Below are positions 1-6,682 of a DNA stretch of 9,872 bases, piece after piece. Positions within the stretch are counted from its first letter, which is position 1. Every line of letters starts with the position of its first letter. Under the pieces are notes generated by a model. The model saw only the letters and a list, made by a program, of their open reading frames with translations. It did not search any database and was not told the origin of the DNA. Position numbers and translations under genes: made by a program. Source of the stretch: an uncultured Chlamydiae bacterium (GTDB taxonomy: Bacteria; Chlamydiota; Chlamydiia; Chlamydiales; CALBHK01); NCBI GenBank assembly GCA_937894565.1, contig CALBHK010000425.1, positions 1-9,872 of the forward strand, read 5' to 3'.

Positions 1-104
1 GTAAATTGTTTTTTATCGTCTGCCTGTAGAAAACCAAACCCCCTGGCGTGGACTCTTAGAATTCCCGAAAGAACGATATCTTGTTGATCTTTGTGTTTTG
101 TCAT
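1..104 (-). CDS. rnr: RNase R / VacB-family exoribonuclease, N-terminal fragment (cut by window edge)
   Basis: Only the first 34 codons are present, read leftward from an ATG at 104 and running off the left edge. After about ten polar residues the peptide reads VLSGILRVHARGFGFLQ (residues 11-27). This matches the beginning of the N-terminal cold-shock/OB domain of RNase II/R proteins, where G-x-L-r-v-h-x-R-G-F-G-F is a recurrent pattern. Family members are 3'-to-5' processive exoribonucleases that degrade structured RNA in the cytoplasm. An in-frame TAG lies a few codons upstream, so no longer N-terminus is possible and the winged-helix domain found in Escherichia coli RNase R is absent. No good ribosome binding site precedes the ATG. 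The gene is divergent from leuS, with 81 bp between the starts. The call rests on a short stretch. Another OB-fold RNA-binding protein is possible but less likely. Confidence 0.68.
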   Translation of the reverse strand, partial: MTKHKDQQDIVLSGILRVHARGFGFLQADDKKQF

Positions 105-185
105 TGTATCAACAGTCTAACATATTTGCTTCAAATCTTAAAAGGGGTGTGCTACTATTATGTAAAAAAATACGAAGGTCCGAAA

Positions 186-2693
186 ATGACAAAAAAACGC
201 TACTCCCCTCAAGAAATTGAAAAAAAATGGCAGAAATATTGGGAAGAACAAAAAACTTTTAAAGTAGAAATCGAAAAAAACAAACCGAAATACTATGTCC
301 TCGACATGTTCCCCTACCCCTCAGGCTCCGGATTACACGTAGGTCATGTAGAAGGCTATACAGCAACAGATATTATTGCCCGTCATAAACGCCAGTTAGG
401 ATTTAATGTCTTGCATCCCATGGGATGGGATAGCTTTGGGCTACCGGCGGAACAATATGCCATTCGCACTGGAACCCACCCCTCGATTACTACTCAAAGC
501 AATGTTGATAACTTTCGAAAACAGCTCAAACGATTAGGCTTTTGTTATGACTGGAGCCGCGAATTCGCTACAAGCGATCCCTCTTATTACAAATGGACGC
601 AATGGATTTTCACTAAACTCTATGAACGTGGTCTAGCTTATGAAGCTGAGGTGTTGGTCAACTTCTGTCCCGGTTTAGGAACGGTGCTTTCAAATGAAGA
701 AGTAATTGATGGAAAATCAGAAGTAGGAGGCTATCCAGTAGAAAGACGTCCGCTTAAGCAATGGGTACTTAAAATCACTCAATATGCGCAGCAACTGCTG
801 GATGATCTGGACGATCTGGACTGGCCAGAACACTTAAAAAAACTACAGCGCAATTGGATTGGCCGAAGTGAAGGGGCGCTGATTCATTTTCCTTGTGGTG
901 ACGAGACTATAGAGGTGTTCACGACCAGGCAGGACACCTTGTTTGGAGCCACTTATATGGTCCTCTCTCCTGAACATCCCCTAATTGAACGTATCACACT
1001 TCCTTCCCATCGAAAAGCGATGGAAATTTATTGTGAAAAAGCGCTTAAAAAAAGCGATTTAGACCGCACAGATCTGGCAAAAGATAAAACGGGCGTCTTC
1101 ACCGGTGCTTATGCCCAAAATCCTGTGACAGAAGAAAAAATTCCTGTCTGGGTAAGCGATTATGTCTTAATGGGCTATGGAACTGGGGCTATCATGTGCG
1201 TGCCTGCGCATGATGAACGCGATGCGGAATTTGCTACAAAATACAATCTTGCGGTACGTGCAGTGTATGAAGAGGGGCTTGATGGTCTTAAGGGGAGTCA
1301 TAAGGCCATTCATAGCCAGCATGGCGATCTTTCTCTTAATGGTTTAGGAATGGAAGAAGCTAAAGAAAAAATGTCCGATTGGCTTGAAAAACATGGCAAG
1401 GGTCAGAAAAAAGTGAATTTTAAATTACGCGATTGGCTTTTTTCCCGTCAACGCTATTGGGGAGAGCCCTTTCCGATCCTACACTTTGAAGATGGAAGTA
1501 AACGCGTGCTCTCTTTAGATGAACTGCCTTTATCTCCCCCTGACCTGTCCGATTTTAAACCTGCCGGAGATGGCCGCAGCCCGCTGGCTAAAGCAACAGA
1601 TTGGATAGAGATCACCGATCCTGTAACAGGAAAAAAAGCCCGTCGTGAAACAAATACTATGCCTAATTGGGCCGGCTCTTGCTGGTATTATCTACGCTTT
1701 CTAGATCCTCATAATGACCATCAGGCCTTCGCGCTAGATAAAGAAAAATACTGGATGCCTATCGATTTATATATTGGAGGGGTAGAGCATGCCGTATTGC
1801 ATCTCCTCTATGCAAGATTTTGGCATAAAGTCCTCTTTGATTGTGGTTTAGTCTCAACAAAAGAACCTTTTCAATCTCTGCGCAATCCAGGACTTGTTGT
1901 CTCGCGTTCTTTTAAAACTCAAGAGGGCTCCTACATTGATCCTCAAGAAGTGGTGATAAAGGATGAAGAATATTTCCATAAAAAAACAGGCGAAGTTTTA
2001 ATCTCGCAGGTAGAAAAAATGTCTAAATCCAAGTTAAATGGGGTGAGCCCGGATGAAATCATCGAAGAATTTGGAGCTGATGCTTTACGTCTTTATGAGA
2101 TGTTTATGGGACCTTTAGAAAAAGAGAAAGTCTGGAATACCGATGCGGTGCACGGCTGCAAGCGTTTTTTATCGCGTTTTTATGAATTAACAGTGAGTGA
2201 AAAGCTATCCGATTCTTATTCTGAGGAGGCGGAGCGTTTGGCACATTTATTATGCGAAGGCGTCAAACAGGATTATGCTATCTTGCAATTTAATACAGCT
2301 ATTGCCAAATTTATGGAATTCATCAATCATTACTCTAAGTTAGAGATGTATACAAAAGAGACGTTAAAAATGGCAACTATTGCCCTTATGCCTATGGCGC
2401 CACATCTAGCGCAAGAGTGCTGGGAAATTTTAGGTGGCACCGGGGAACTTTTTCATACCCCTTATCCCTCTATTAACCAAAAATATCTTCAACAAGAAAG
2501 TGTGACTTATGTGGTTCAAGTGAATGGGAAACTACGGGGCAGGTTTGATCTGCCCAAAGATCAATCGCAAGAAATTTTAGTGGATTTAGCTAAAAAGCAT
2601 GAATCCATTTGCCGCCATCTTGATGGTAAAGAGATAACCAAGGTGATCTTCGTTCCAAATAAGCTTTTAAATTTTGTGGTGCACGAGGGATAA
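186..2693 (+). CDS. leuS: Leucyl-tRNA synthetase (class Ia)
   Basis: Charges tRNA(Leu) with leucine in the cytoplasm. The 835-residue product has every LeuRS landmark. The HIGH-type motif is HVGH at 51-54, after PYPSGSGL. The CP1 editing domain has the threonine-rich TTRQDT at 246-251 and GTGAIM...VPAHDERD with the editing aspartate at 346. KMSKS lies at 611-615. A C-terminal domain near YVVQVNGKLRG closes the protein. The zinc-knuckle cysteines are reduced to CPGLGTVLSNEEV, as in many bacterial LeuRS. The usual TTRPDT reads TTRQDT here, a mild deviation. The frame stays open back to 81, but ATG 186 is chosen because AAGG at 175-178 lies 7 nt upstream and the protein then starts with the family-typical KRYSPQEIEKKWQKYW; the upstream extension is junk-like and overlaps the divergent gene's start. 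No convincing -35/-10 pair was found between 105 and 185. A DUF502 gene begins 1 bp after the stop. Confidence 0.98.
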   Translation: MTKKRYSPQEIEKKWQKYWEEQKTFKVEIEKNKPKYYVLDMFPYPSGSGLHVGHVEGYTATDIIARHKRQLGFNVLHPMGWDSFGLPAEQYAIRTGTHPSITTQSNVDNFRKQLKRLGFCYDWSREFATSDPSYYKWTQWIFTKLYERGLAYEAEVLVNFCPGLGTVLSNEEVIDGKSEVGGYPVERRPLKQWVLKITQYAQQLLDDLDDLDWPEHLKKLQRNWIGRSEGALIHFPCGDETIEVFTTRQDTLFGATYMVLSPEHPLIERITLPSHRKAMEIYCEKALKKSDLDRTDLAKDKTGVFTGAYAQNPVTEEKIPVWVSDYVLMGYGTGAIMCVPAHDERDAEFATKYNLAVRAVYEEGLDGLKGSHKAIHSQHGDLSLNGLGMEEAKEKMSDWLEKHGKGQKKVNFKLRDWLFSRQRYWGEPFPILHFEDGSKRVLSLDELPLSPPDLSDFKPAGDGRSPLAKATDWIEITDPVTGKKARRETNTMPNWAGSCWYYLRFLDPHNDHQAFALDKEKYWMPIDLYIGGVEHAVLHLLYARFWHKVLFDCGLVSTKEPFQSLRNPGLVVSRSFKTQEGSYIDPQEVVIKDEEYFHKKTGEVLISQVEKMSKSKLNGVSPDEIIEEFGADALRLYEMFMGPLEKEKVWNTDAVHGCKRFLSRFYELTVSEKLSDSYSEEAERLAHLLCEGVKQDYAILQFNTAIAKFMEFINHYSKLEMYTKETLKMATIALMPMAPHLAQECWEILGGTGELFHTPYPSINQKYLQQESVTYVVQVNGKLRGRFDLPKDQSQEILVDLAKKHESICRHLDGKEITKVIFVPNKLLNFVVHEG

Positions 2694-2694
2694 A

Positions 2695-3378
2695 ATGAAG
2701 AAAACATTTATTACGGGACTTATTATTCTTCTTCCCCTGGCTTTAACGCTGATGGTCGTTAATTTTGTCTTCAACTTTTTAACAGCTCCTTTTTTAGAGA
2801 TAGTGAAAGATCTCTTTGAATCATTGGGATGGATTCAAAATGGGTGGGGAATTTTTTCGAATGAACAGCTTCAAAATATTTTAAGCAAACTCATTATTCT
2901 CTTTACCCTTTTAGGCGTGACAGTTTTACTTGGAATGCTGGCCCAGTGGGTTTTTATCCACTACTTAATTCGCATTGGCGATTTTATTCTTCATCGTATT
3001 CCTCTTATTAACACTATCTACAAAACATCGCAGGATGTCATTAAAACCATCTTCTCGACCGATAAGGGTGCTTTCAAGCAGGTAGTGCTGATCCCTTTTC
3101 CAAACAAAGAGACACTTAGCTTAGGAATGGTCACTAAGGATGATCTCTCTTCTATGGGCTATCCAGATAGTCTGGTCGTCTTTATTGCCACAACGCCCAA
3201 TCCCACTTCCGGTTTTTTAGTCATTGTTAAAAAAGAAGAAGTGCAATACACCAATATTAAAATTGAAGATGCCCTAAAGTACATTATTTCATGCGGAGTG
3301 ATCATGACGCCAGAAATGGCCAAGAATCATGGATCTTTCTCCCCTCCATCCGAAGTAGTAGAGAAAGATGAAATATGA
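2695..3378 (+). CDS. DUF502 integral membrane protein, copy 1
   Basis: A 227-residue DUF502-family membrane protein (the family that includes the plant LIKE-COV proteins). The biochemical role in bacteria is not established. Two membrane segments are visible at about 6-28 and 64-87. A soluble domain follows, carrying the family signature IATTPNPTSGF at 164-174 and IEDALKYIISCG at 190-201. ATG 2695 is preferred over an ATG at 2674 inside leuS: GAGG at 2685-2688 sits 6 nt before it, and the product then begins MKKTFITGLIILLPLALTL, nearly identical to the start of copy 2. The start lies 1 bp past the leuS stop, implying co-transcription. Compared with copy 2 it has a longer loop at about 38-58, an unusual Cys200 where copy 2 and typical members have Gly, and about 27 extra polar residues at the C-terminus. 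Confidence 0.9.
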   Translation: MKKTFITGLIILLPLALTLMVVNFVFNFLTAPFLEIVKDLFESLGWIQNGWGIFSNEQLQNILSKLIILFTLLGVTVLLGMLAQWVFIHYLIRIGDFILHRIPLINTIYKTSQDVIKTIFSTDKGAFKQVVLIPFPNKETLSLGMVTKDDLSSMGYPDSLVVFIATTPNPTSGFLVIVKKEEVQYTNIKIEDALKYIISCGVIMTPEMAKNHGSFSPPSEVVEKDEI

Positions 3379-3974
3379 AGAAATCATTCGTAACAGGCCT
3401 GATCATCCTTCTACCTTTAGCTTTAACGCTTATGATTGCAGATTTTATTCTTAATTTTTTAACCACTCCCTTTTTAGGAATTGCCAAATATAGCATAGAA
3501 TTTTTAGGTATCTATCTGCACCCTCAAGTTCAGCTTATTTTAAGCAGATTCATCATTCTCCTTGCTCTTTTTGGATTCACTCTTTTGTTGGGAAAGTTAG
3601 GAGAGTGGGTTTTTATTCATTACCTTATTCGCGCAGGAGATTTTATCTTACAGCGTATTCCCTTTGTAAGAACGATCTATAGGACCTCCAAAGAAGTGAT
3701 CACAACCATTTTTTCCACCGATAAAAAAGCATTTAAAGAAGTTGTCCTTATTCCCTTTCCAACAAAGAGCTCGCTTTGTGTAGGGTTGGTAACAAGAGAG
3801 CACTTTTATTCTCAGGATGGCTTAGAGCGTATTGCGGTTTTTATTCCCTCTACCCCTCACATGACAGCCGGATTTTTAGTTATGATTAAAAAAGAAGACG
3901 TGCGTCATTTAGATATGAAAATAGAGGATGCTGTGAAATTTGTGATCTCCGGTGGTATTACGACAAATTCTTAA
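3375..3974 (+). CDS. DUF502 integral membrane protein, copy 2
   Basis: A 199-residue paralogue of the preceding gene. The first 20 residues differ at only two positions, and long blocks are shared (WVFIHYLIR, TIFSTDK, VVLIPFP), so the pair arose by tandem duplication. The topology is the same, with membrane segments at about 6-28 and 55-77 and a soluble C-terminal part. The normally conserved PxTPNPTSGF element reads PSTPHMTAGF at 158-167, so two of the most constant positions have drifted, while the terminal IEDAVKFVISGG is canonical. The ATG overlaps the preceding stop in an ATGA arrangement (3375-3378), and the ribosome binding site is weak, which suggests translational coupling and perhaps a hetero-oligomer. 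The molecular function is unknown. The last 17 bp overlap, tail to tail, a small minus-strand reading frame. Confidence 0.9.
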   Translation: MKKSFVTGLIILLPLALTLMIADFILNFLTTPFLGIAKYSIEFLGIYLHPQVQLILSRFIILLALFGFTLLLGKLGEWVFIHYLIRAGDFILQRIPFVRTIYRTSKEVITTIFSTDKKAFKEVVLIPFPTKSSLCVGLVTREHFYSQDGLERIAVFIPSTPHMTAGFLVMIKKEDVRHLDMKIEDAVKFVISGGITTNS

Positions 3975-4090
3975 TGAGTTTAATCACATCATCGATGCTT
4001 ACAGATTCTGGTTGATCATTGGGACTTCCAACCTTGAATCTGCTGATTATTAGTCTGATGCGCTTCAAACATGCTTTCTTGAGTATTCAC
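3958..4090 (-). pseudogene. Small gene interrupted by a +1 shift (about 43 residues if joined)
   Basis: Just downstream of the basic-protein gene and on the same strand, AGAGG (4096-4100) sits 5 nt ahead of a GTG at 4090. The frame reads NTQESMFEAHQTNNQQIQGW... and stops after 24 residues at TGA 4016-4018. If one base (4021, in a CCC run) is skipped, the reading continues as NDQPESVSIDDVIKLIKNLS to TAA 3958-3960, giving a hydrophilic N-terminal half and a short amphipathic helix. Both halves look coding in composition, and the second has no start of its own. Possible explanations are a decayed gene, a sequencing indel, or a programmed +1 shift at TCC-C. No family is recognised. The 26-bp gap to the upstream gene suggests the same transcript. 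Coding status is not proven. Confidence 0.35.
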
Positions 4091-4116
4091 TTAGACCTCT
4101 TTTAATTTAATAATTA

Positions 4117-5598
4117 TTAACTTTTTTCTAACCTTCGCAGACCTTTGATGATCACCTTACGTAAATAGGCAGAGCCTTTCATCATCAATGTCTTAAAAAG
4201 ACCAGGCAGAGCTTTTATTCCCCTCCAGAGCAGAGGCATTGCTAGTAAGAAAAAACTGCGAATAGCGAGTGTAAGAGAACGTAAGAAGTTTTTAAACCAC
4301 GTTTTCAAATTCTTCATCCAATCCAACAAGATTTCCTGCAAAAGGCGGATAATCTCATAAAGGCCATTGCCTACAGAAAAAACGGCATTTTTTAACATCT
4401 CTTTACAACCCTTCATGGTATTGTTAAGAGCTCGAAATACCCTCTCTTTTGATTGTCGGAAGAATTTTTTACCGTTGTTCCCTTTTTTAATAAAGAGAGT
4501 CTTGATTCCACGCGCTTGTGCAAATAAACTCACCATAGGCGCTGCCACAAAAGCTGCCGCTGCCACTACACTTTGCATTGCATTCACGCTTGTTTGCTGT
4601 ACAGAACGCACTGCAGAAACCACTGATTGTTGGGCATTTCTGGCTGTTTCTTTTGCGCGGTTCAGCATAGGCTGCAGATGGTTGAGTGGATTAAGAGTGT
4701 GTAAGAAAGCTTTTGCGCTTTCTACTATTTTTTGACCCAATTGCTGAGCGGCTGTTTGAAAGCGGTTAGAAAAGCTTGCGAGCTTTTGCGTCTGATTTTT
4801 AAATAGAGCTGGTAACTGAAAAAAAGAACGCACGTTTTGTGCACCTTTTGAAAACTTTTCTGATAATTGAGAAGCTAATTTTGAAAATTTATCAGAAACG
4901 TTTTGAATTTTTTCCCCTGCCCAATTGAAAGGCTTCATGACCGTATTTGCAAAAGGAGAGAAAACTTTCTGTTGAAAGTGTTTGAAAGCAGATTGCAGCT
5001 GTCTGAAAGCTTTTGCAAAGCTTTTTTCTAAAAACTTGGATCCTTTTTGAAAAGGAAAAAGCTTCTTAATTTGCAGTGCTGCCCGAATTAACGACTTTAA
5101 TAAAGCACCCATTCCGGCTAAAGAAAACAATAAAGCATCTTGCATAGCTTTTAGAGGACTCAACAAATTACTTTTAGAGCTAGATGCGTTTTTTTGATCA
5201 TTCAATTTGGCGATTTCTTTGCGAATTTGCTCTTCTTTTAAATTTTTAGAAAGTTCATTTCTTGATTCAGAGGGTTGCGCTTTGATTGTTTTTGTTTGCA
5301 TTTTGGCTAAAAGTTGTTTCAATAAGGAGAGAAGCAGGCGTGCTGGCTTTGCTACTTTTTTAAATAAACGGTTAGCTTGCTCAGAGAGCCACTGGTTCAT
5401 CAAACGCCCTAATTTCTCATCATCACGCGCTTTATCTTTTAATTTTTCCATCGCTTTATCCAGATCACCACTCTTCATTGCCTCCAAAACATCTTTGGGC
5501 AGATTTTGAGCAAAATCCTCATCTGTTAAAATTTCTGCCAACTGAAAAGCATTGAACTGCGGTTGAGAATATCTGGAAATTTGGTCAAACTTGTTCAT
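4117..5598 (-). CDS. Unrecognised Lys/Phe-rich amphipathic helical protein, 493 residues
   Basis: Not a family I recognise. The product is strongly basic and almost wholly predicted helical. Residues 1-75 are mixed and partly acidic (LAEILTDEDF, DKAMEKLKDKARDDEKLG), followed by a Lys/Glu linker at about 100-140. Residues 145-330 are a long run of amphipathic segments with recurring F-x-K/F-x-x-x-F spacing and many Gln/Ser. At about 326-361 there is a V/A/S-rich hydrophobic stretch including SVVAAAAFVAAPMVSLFAQA. The C-terminus (about 400-493) holds further hydrophobic helices separated by Lys/Arg clusters. No signal peptide is visible. ATG 5598 is used, with AGG 5 nt upstream; a GTG at 5604 is possible but has poorer spacing. 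It has its own sigma70-like promoter. Orphan proteins of this sort in Chlamydiae can be type III substrates or membrane-associated structural proteins, but nothing here shows which. Confidence 0.8.
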   Translation of the reverse strand: MNKFDQISRYSQPQFNAFQLAEILTDEDFAQNLPKDVLEAMKSGDLDKAMEKLKDKARDDEKLGRLMNQWLSEQANRLFKKVAKPARLLLSLLKQLLAKMQTKTIKAQPSESRNELSKNLKEEQIRKEIAKLNDQKNASSSKSNLLSPLKAMQDALLFSLAGMGALLKSLIRAALQIKKLFPFQKGSKFLEKSFAKAFRQLQSAFKHFQQKVFSPFANTVMKPFNWAGEKIQNVSDKFSKLASQLSEKFSKGAQNVRSFFQLPALFKNQTQKLASFSNRFQTAAQQLGQKIVESAKAFLHTLNPLNHLQPMLNRAKETARNAQQSVVSAVRSVQQTSVNAMQSVVAAAAFVAAPMVSLFAQARGIKTLFIKKGNNGKKFFRQSKERVFRALNNTMKGCKEMLKNAVFSVGNGLYEIIRLLQEILLDWMKNLKTWFKNFLRSLTLAIRSFFLLAMPLLWRGIKALPGLFKTLMMKGSAYLRKVIIKGLRRLEKS

Positions 5599-5620
5599 AA
5601 CCACCTAATTTATTTCCTCT

Positions 5621-5649
5621 ATTATAAAGGGACGTGATTAAAAAATCAA
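5621..5649 (-). promoter_or_regulatory. Sigma70-like promoter of the basic-protein gene
   Basis: On the minus strand, TTGATT (5649-5644) and a perfect TATAAT (5626-5621) are 17 bp apart. This predicts transcription from about 5614 and a leader of only about 15 nt before ATG 5598. The -35 box lies inside one copy of the direct repeat shared with the cydB 3' end. Confidence 0.65.
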
Positions 5650-5683
5650 TAAATTTATTTAATTTATGACTTATAATGGCTAT
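5634..5683. repeat. Direct repeat copy A (partner at 6636-6682)
   Basis: Both copies begin GTGATTAAA and end GGCTAT in the same orientation. Between these they share AAATCAATAAAT and TATTTAATTTA, with a few single-base differences and about 3 bp difference in length. Weak similarity continues about 10 bp further right. Copy A lies directly downstream of the ankyrin-like gene's stop and supplies the -35 box of the next gene. The match includes a non-A/T core (AGCCAT read on the minus strand, from the cydB C-terminal codons), so it is more than shared A/T richness. Confidence 0.7.
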
Positions 5684-6334
5684 TTAATTAAGTTTATTTA
5701 CTTCTTCGTTAATGAATTCCTGAACTTCTTTAGGCACTAACCTCTTATCACCTTCAGTTAAACGGTCGCCTTTTTTTATTAGTAACATCATTAATTTTTT
5801 ATCTTCTTCAAAATTTCCTTGATTTCCCGAAGCCATTAATCCTAAAAGAGAGAATAGGTTCTGTGCCGAATCTATATTCCCCTGAAACTTGTCTACAAGC
5901 AAGATCTTTATAGCTAACTTGGAGTTTTTGTTTGAAAAATAGTGAGTTAAAATATCTATTGGTAGTTCTACTCCTTTTTTGATCAAGCAATCTACAATCT
6001 CTTCTTCACCTCCATCTAAAGCCTGCTTTAAAAAATCCTGCCCACAATCAACCACCATTTTCTTTAAAGCCTTAGGATGTCTATTAAAAATATCTTCAAG
6101 CTTAACAAGGATTCCAGAAGAGATAGTTTCAAACAATTTATCCTTTAAATCAATTACTTTCTTATCGGAAAAAAACTTGTAAACACATATAGTATACAAC
6201 CCAAGAGATAAACAAGTTAAAATAGTAATAGCTAATATGGAAATAGCTTTTGAACAAGCAGACGCTTTGTTTGAAGAGAGCGTGTGAAGAGGGATATTCC
6301 CGACCACTCGAATTAACAAGCCAAGTTTACTCAT
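5684..6334 (-). CDS. Membrane-anchored protein with degenerate ankyrin-like repeats
   Basis: A 216-residue product. A single hydrophobic segment spans about 30-54 (AISILAITILTCLSLGLYTICVYKFF), after a short, weakly basic N-terminus rich in Ser, Lys and Ala. The rest is soluble and helical. Residues 98-124 resemble one ankyrin unit (GQDFLKQALDGGEEEIVDCLIKKGVEL), and LMMLLIKKGDRL at 181-192 looks like the second half of another. The repeats are degenerate and lack the canonical TPLH turn. Ankyrin-type repeats mediate protein-protein contacts and are frequent in effectors and membrane proteins of intracellular bacteria; that role is only an inference here. Translation start ATG 6334 has a strong AGGAG 5-6 nt upstream, and a promoter lies just ahead. 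The gene sits alone inside a repeat-bounded insertion between cydB and the basic-protein gene. Confidence 0.75.
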   Translation of the reverse strand: MSKLGLLIRVVGNIPLHTLSSNKASACSKAISILAITILTCLSLGLYTICVYKFFSDKKVIDLKDKLFETISSGILVKLEDIFNRHPKALKKMVVDCGQDFLKQALDGGEEEIVDCLIKKGVELPIDILTHYFSNKNSKLAIKILLVDKFQGNIDSAQNLFSLLGLMASGNQGNFEEDKKLMMLLIKKGDRLTEGDKRLVPKEVQEFINEEVNKLN

Positions 6335-6357
6335 AATTTCTCCTATTATTAAAAAGG

Positions 6358-6386
6358 ATTATACCACAATATTTTATAAATTACAA
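6358..6386 (-). promoter_or_regulatory. Sigma70-like promoter of the ankyrin-like gene
   Basis: On the minus strand, TTGTAA (6386-6381) and a perfect TATAAT (6363-6358) are separated by 17 bp, followed by an AGGAG ribosome site and the ATG at 6334. The predicted leader is about 15-20 nt. A second TATAAT at 6395-6390 has no acceptable -35 partner. Confidence 0.65.
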
Positions 6387-6473
6387 GTTATTATACCTTA
6401 TTTTTATGTTTTATTTTTATCGATAACATAATGTTTAAATATTTAAATTCACCCTATTTTAATAGAAAATCTT
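6387..6473. other. A/T-rich spacer without a gene
   Basis: The stretch from the ankyrin-like start (6335) to the cydB stop (6665) has no intact gene. It holds the promoter at 6358-6386, this A/T-rich spacer, and then the VapC remnant. The spacer contains two perfect palindromes, TTATCGATAA (6417-6426) and TTTAAATATTTAAA (6434-6447). In such A/T-rich DNA they may be chance or protein-binding sites. Confidence 0.4.
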
Positions 6474-6656
6474 TCATTGAGATGGCGAGCTGGGATTTTT
6501 TTTAATCAACTCCTTATCCTCTGTCACTAGCCATATTGCATATCTCACCGACAGGTCAACAAATTGAGCATCATAAGAAGATATATTGGCTTGCTTCTTA
6601 TTCACCATGATTTCATGTAGGGCAAACAGCCGTGGGTGATTAAAGAAATCAATAAA
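6474..6656 (-). pseudogene. VapC-type PIN-domain toxin, C-terminal remnant
   Basis: The frame contains ISSYDAQFVDLSVRYAIW followed by LVTEDKELIKKNPSS before TGA 6474-6476. This is the characteristic C-terminal third of VapC PIN ribonucleases: the YDA(q) motif with a catalytic aspartate, an alpha helix, then LVT-x-D with the last metal-binding aspartate, and a terminal Pro. VapC toxins cleave RNA in type II toxin-antitoxin pairs. The N-terminal two thirds of the PIN fold and any vapB antitoxin are missing. Recognisable similarity ends just left of 6636, where the direct repeat begins. The only internal ATG (6608) would give 44 residues, with one or two of the catalytic acids, so a functional toxin is not expected. 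No ribosome binding site was noted. The A/T-rich flank and repeat boundary suggest the gene was truncated by the same rearrangement that inserted the ankyrin-like gene. Confidence 0.65.
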
Positions 6657-6682
6657 TTATTTAATTTAATAACTATGGCTAT
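6636..6682. repeat. Direct repeat copy B (partner at 5634-5683)
   Basis: This copy covers the last codons and stop of cydB plus about 30 bp downstream, and it ends where the VapC remnant starts. It contains a small inverted element (GATT...AATC) next to the GTGATT end, also present in copy A. As the cydB-embedded copy it is probably the parental one. Confidence 0.7.

Noticed and set aside
81..185. N-terminal extension of LeuRS by 35 residues
   Set aside because: It overlaps the divergent RNase R-type start, lacks family similarity and has no ribosome site; ATG 186 has one.
5..220. Plus-strand open frame reading FYRLPVENQTPWRG...
   Set aside because: It is the antisense of the RNase R-type start and overruns leuS in another frame, with no start codon of its own.
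3302..3496. Minus-strand open frame across the DUF502 junction
   Set aside because: Lies opposite two well-supported genes and has no ribosome site or recognisable motif.
4367..4735. Plus-strand open frame of 122 codons inside the basic-protein gene
   Set aside because: Antisense shadow. The minus-strand frame is four times longer with promoter and ribosome site.
5207..5509. Plus-strand open frame of 100 codons
   Set aside because: Antisense shadow of the same gene, Ser/Phe-rich composition expected from complementing Lys/Glu codons.
6417..6447. Palindromes TTATCGATAA and TTTAAATATTTAAA as operator or origin sites
   Set aside because: Isolated, in very A/T-rich DNA, with no repeat array or DnaA-box cluster around them.
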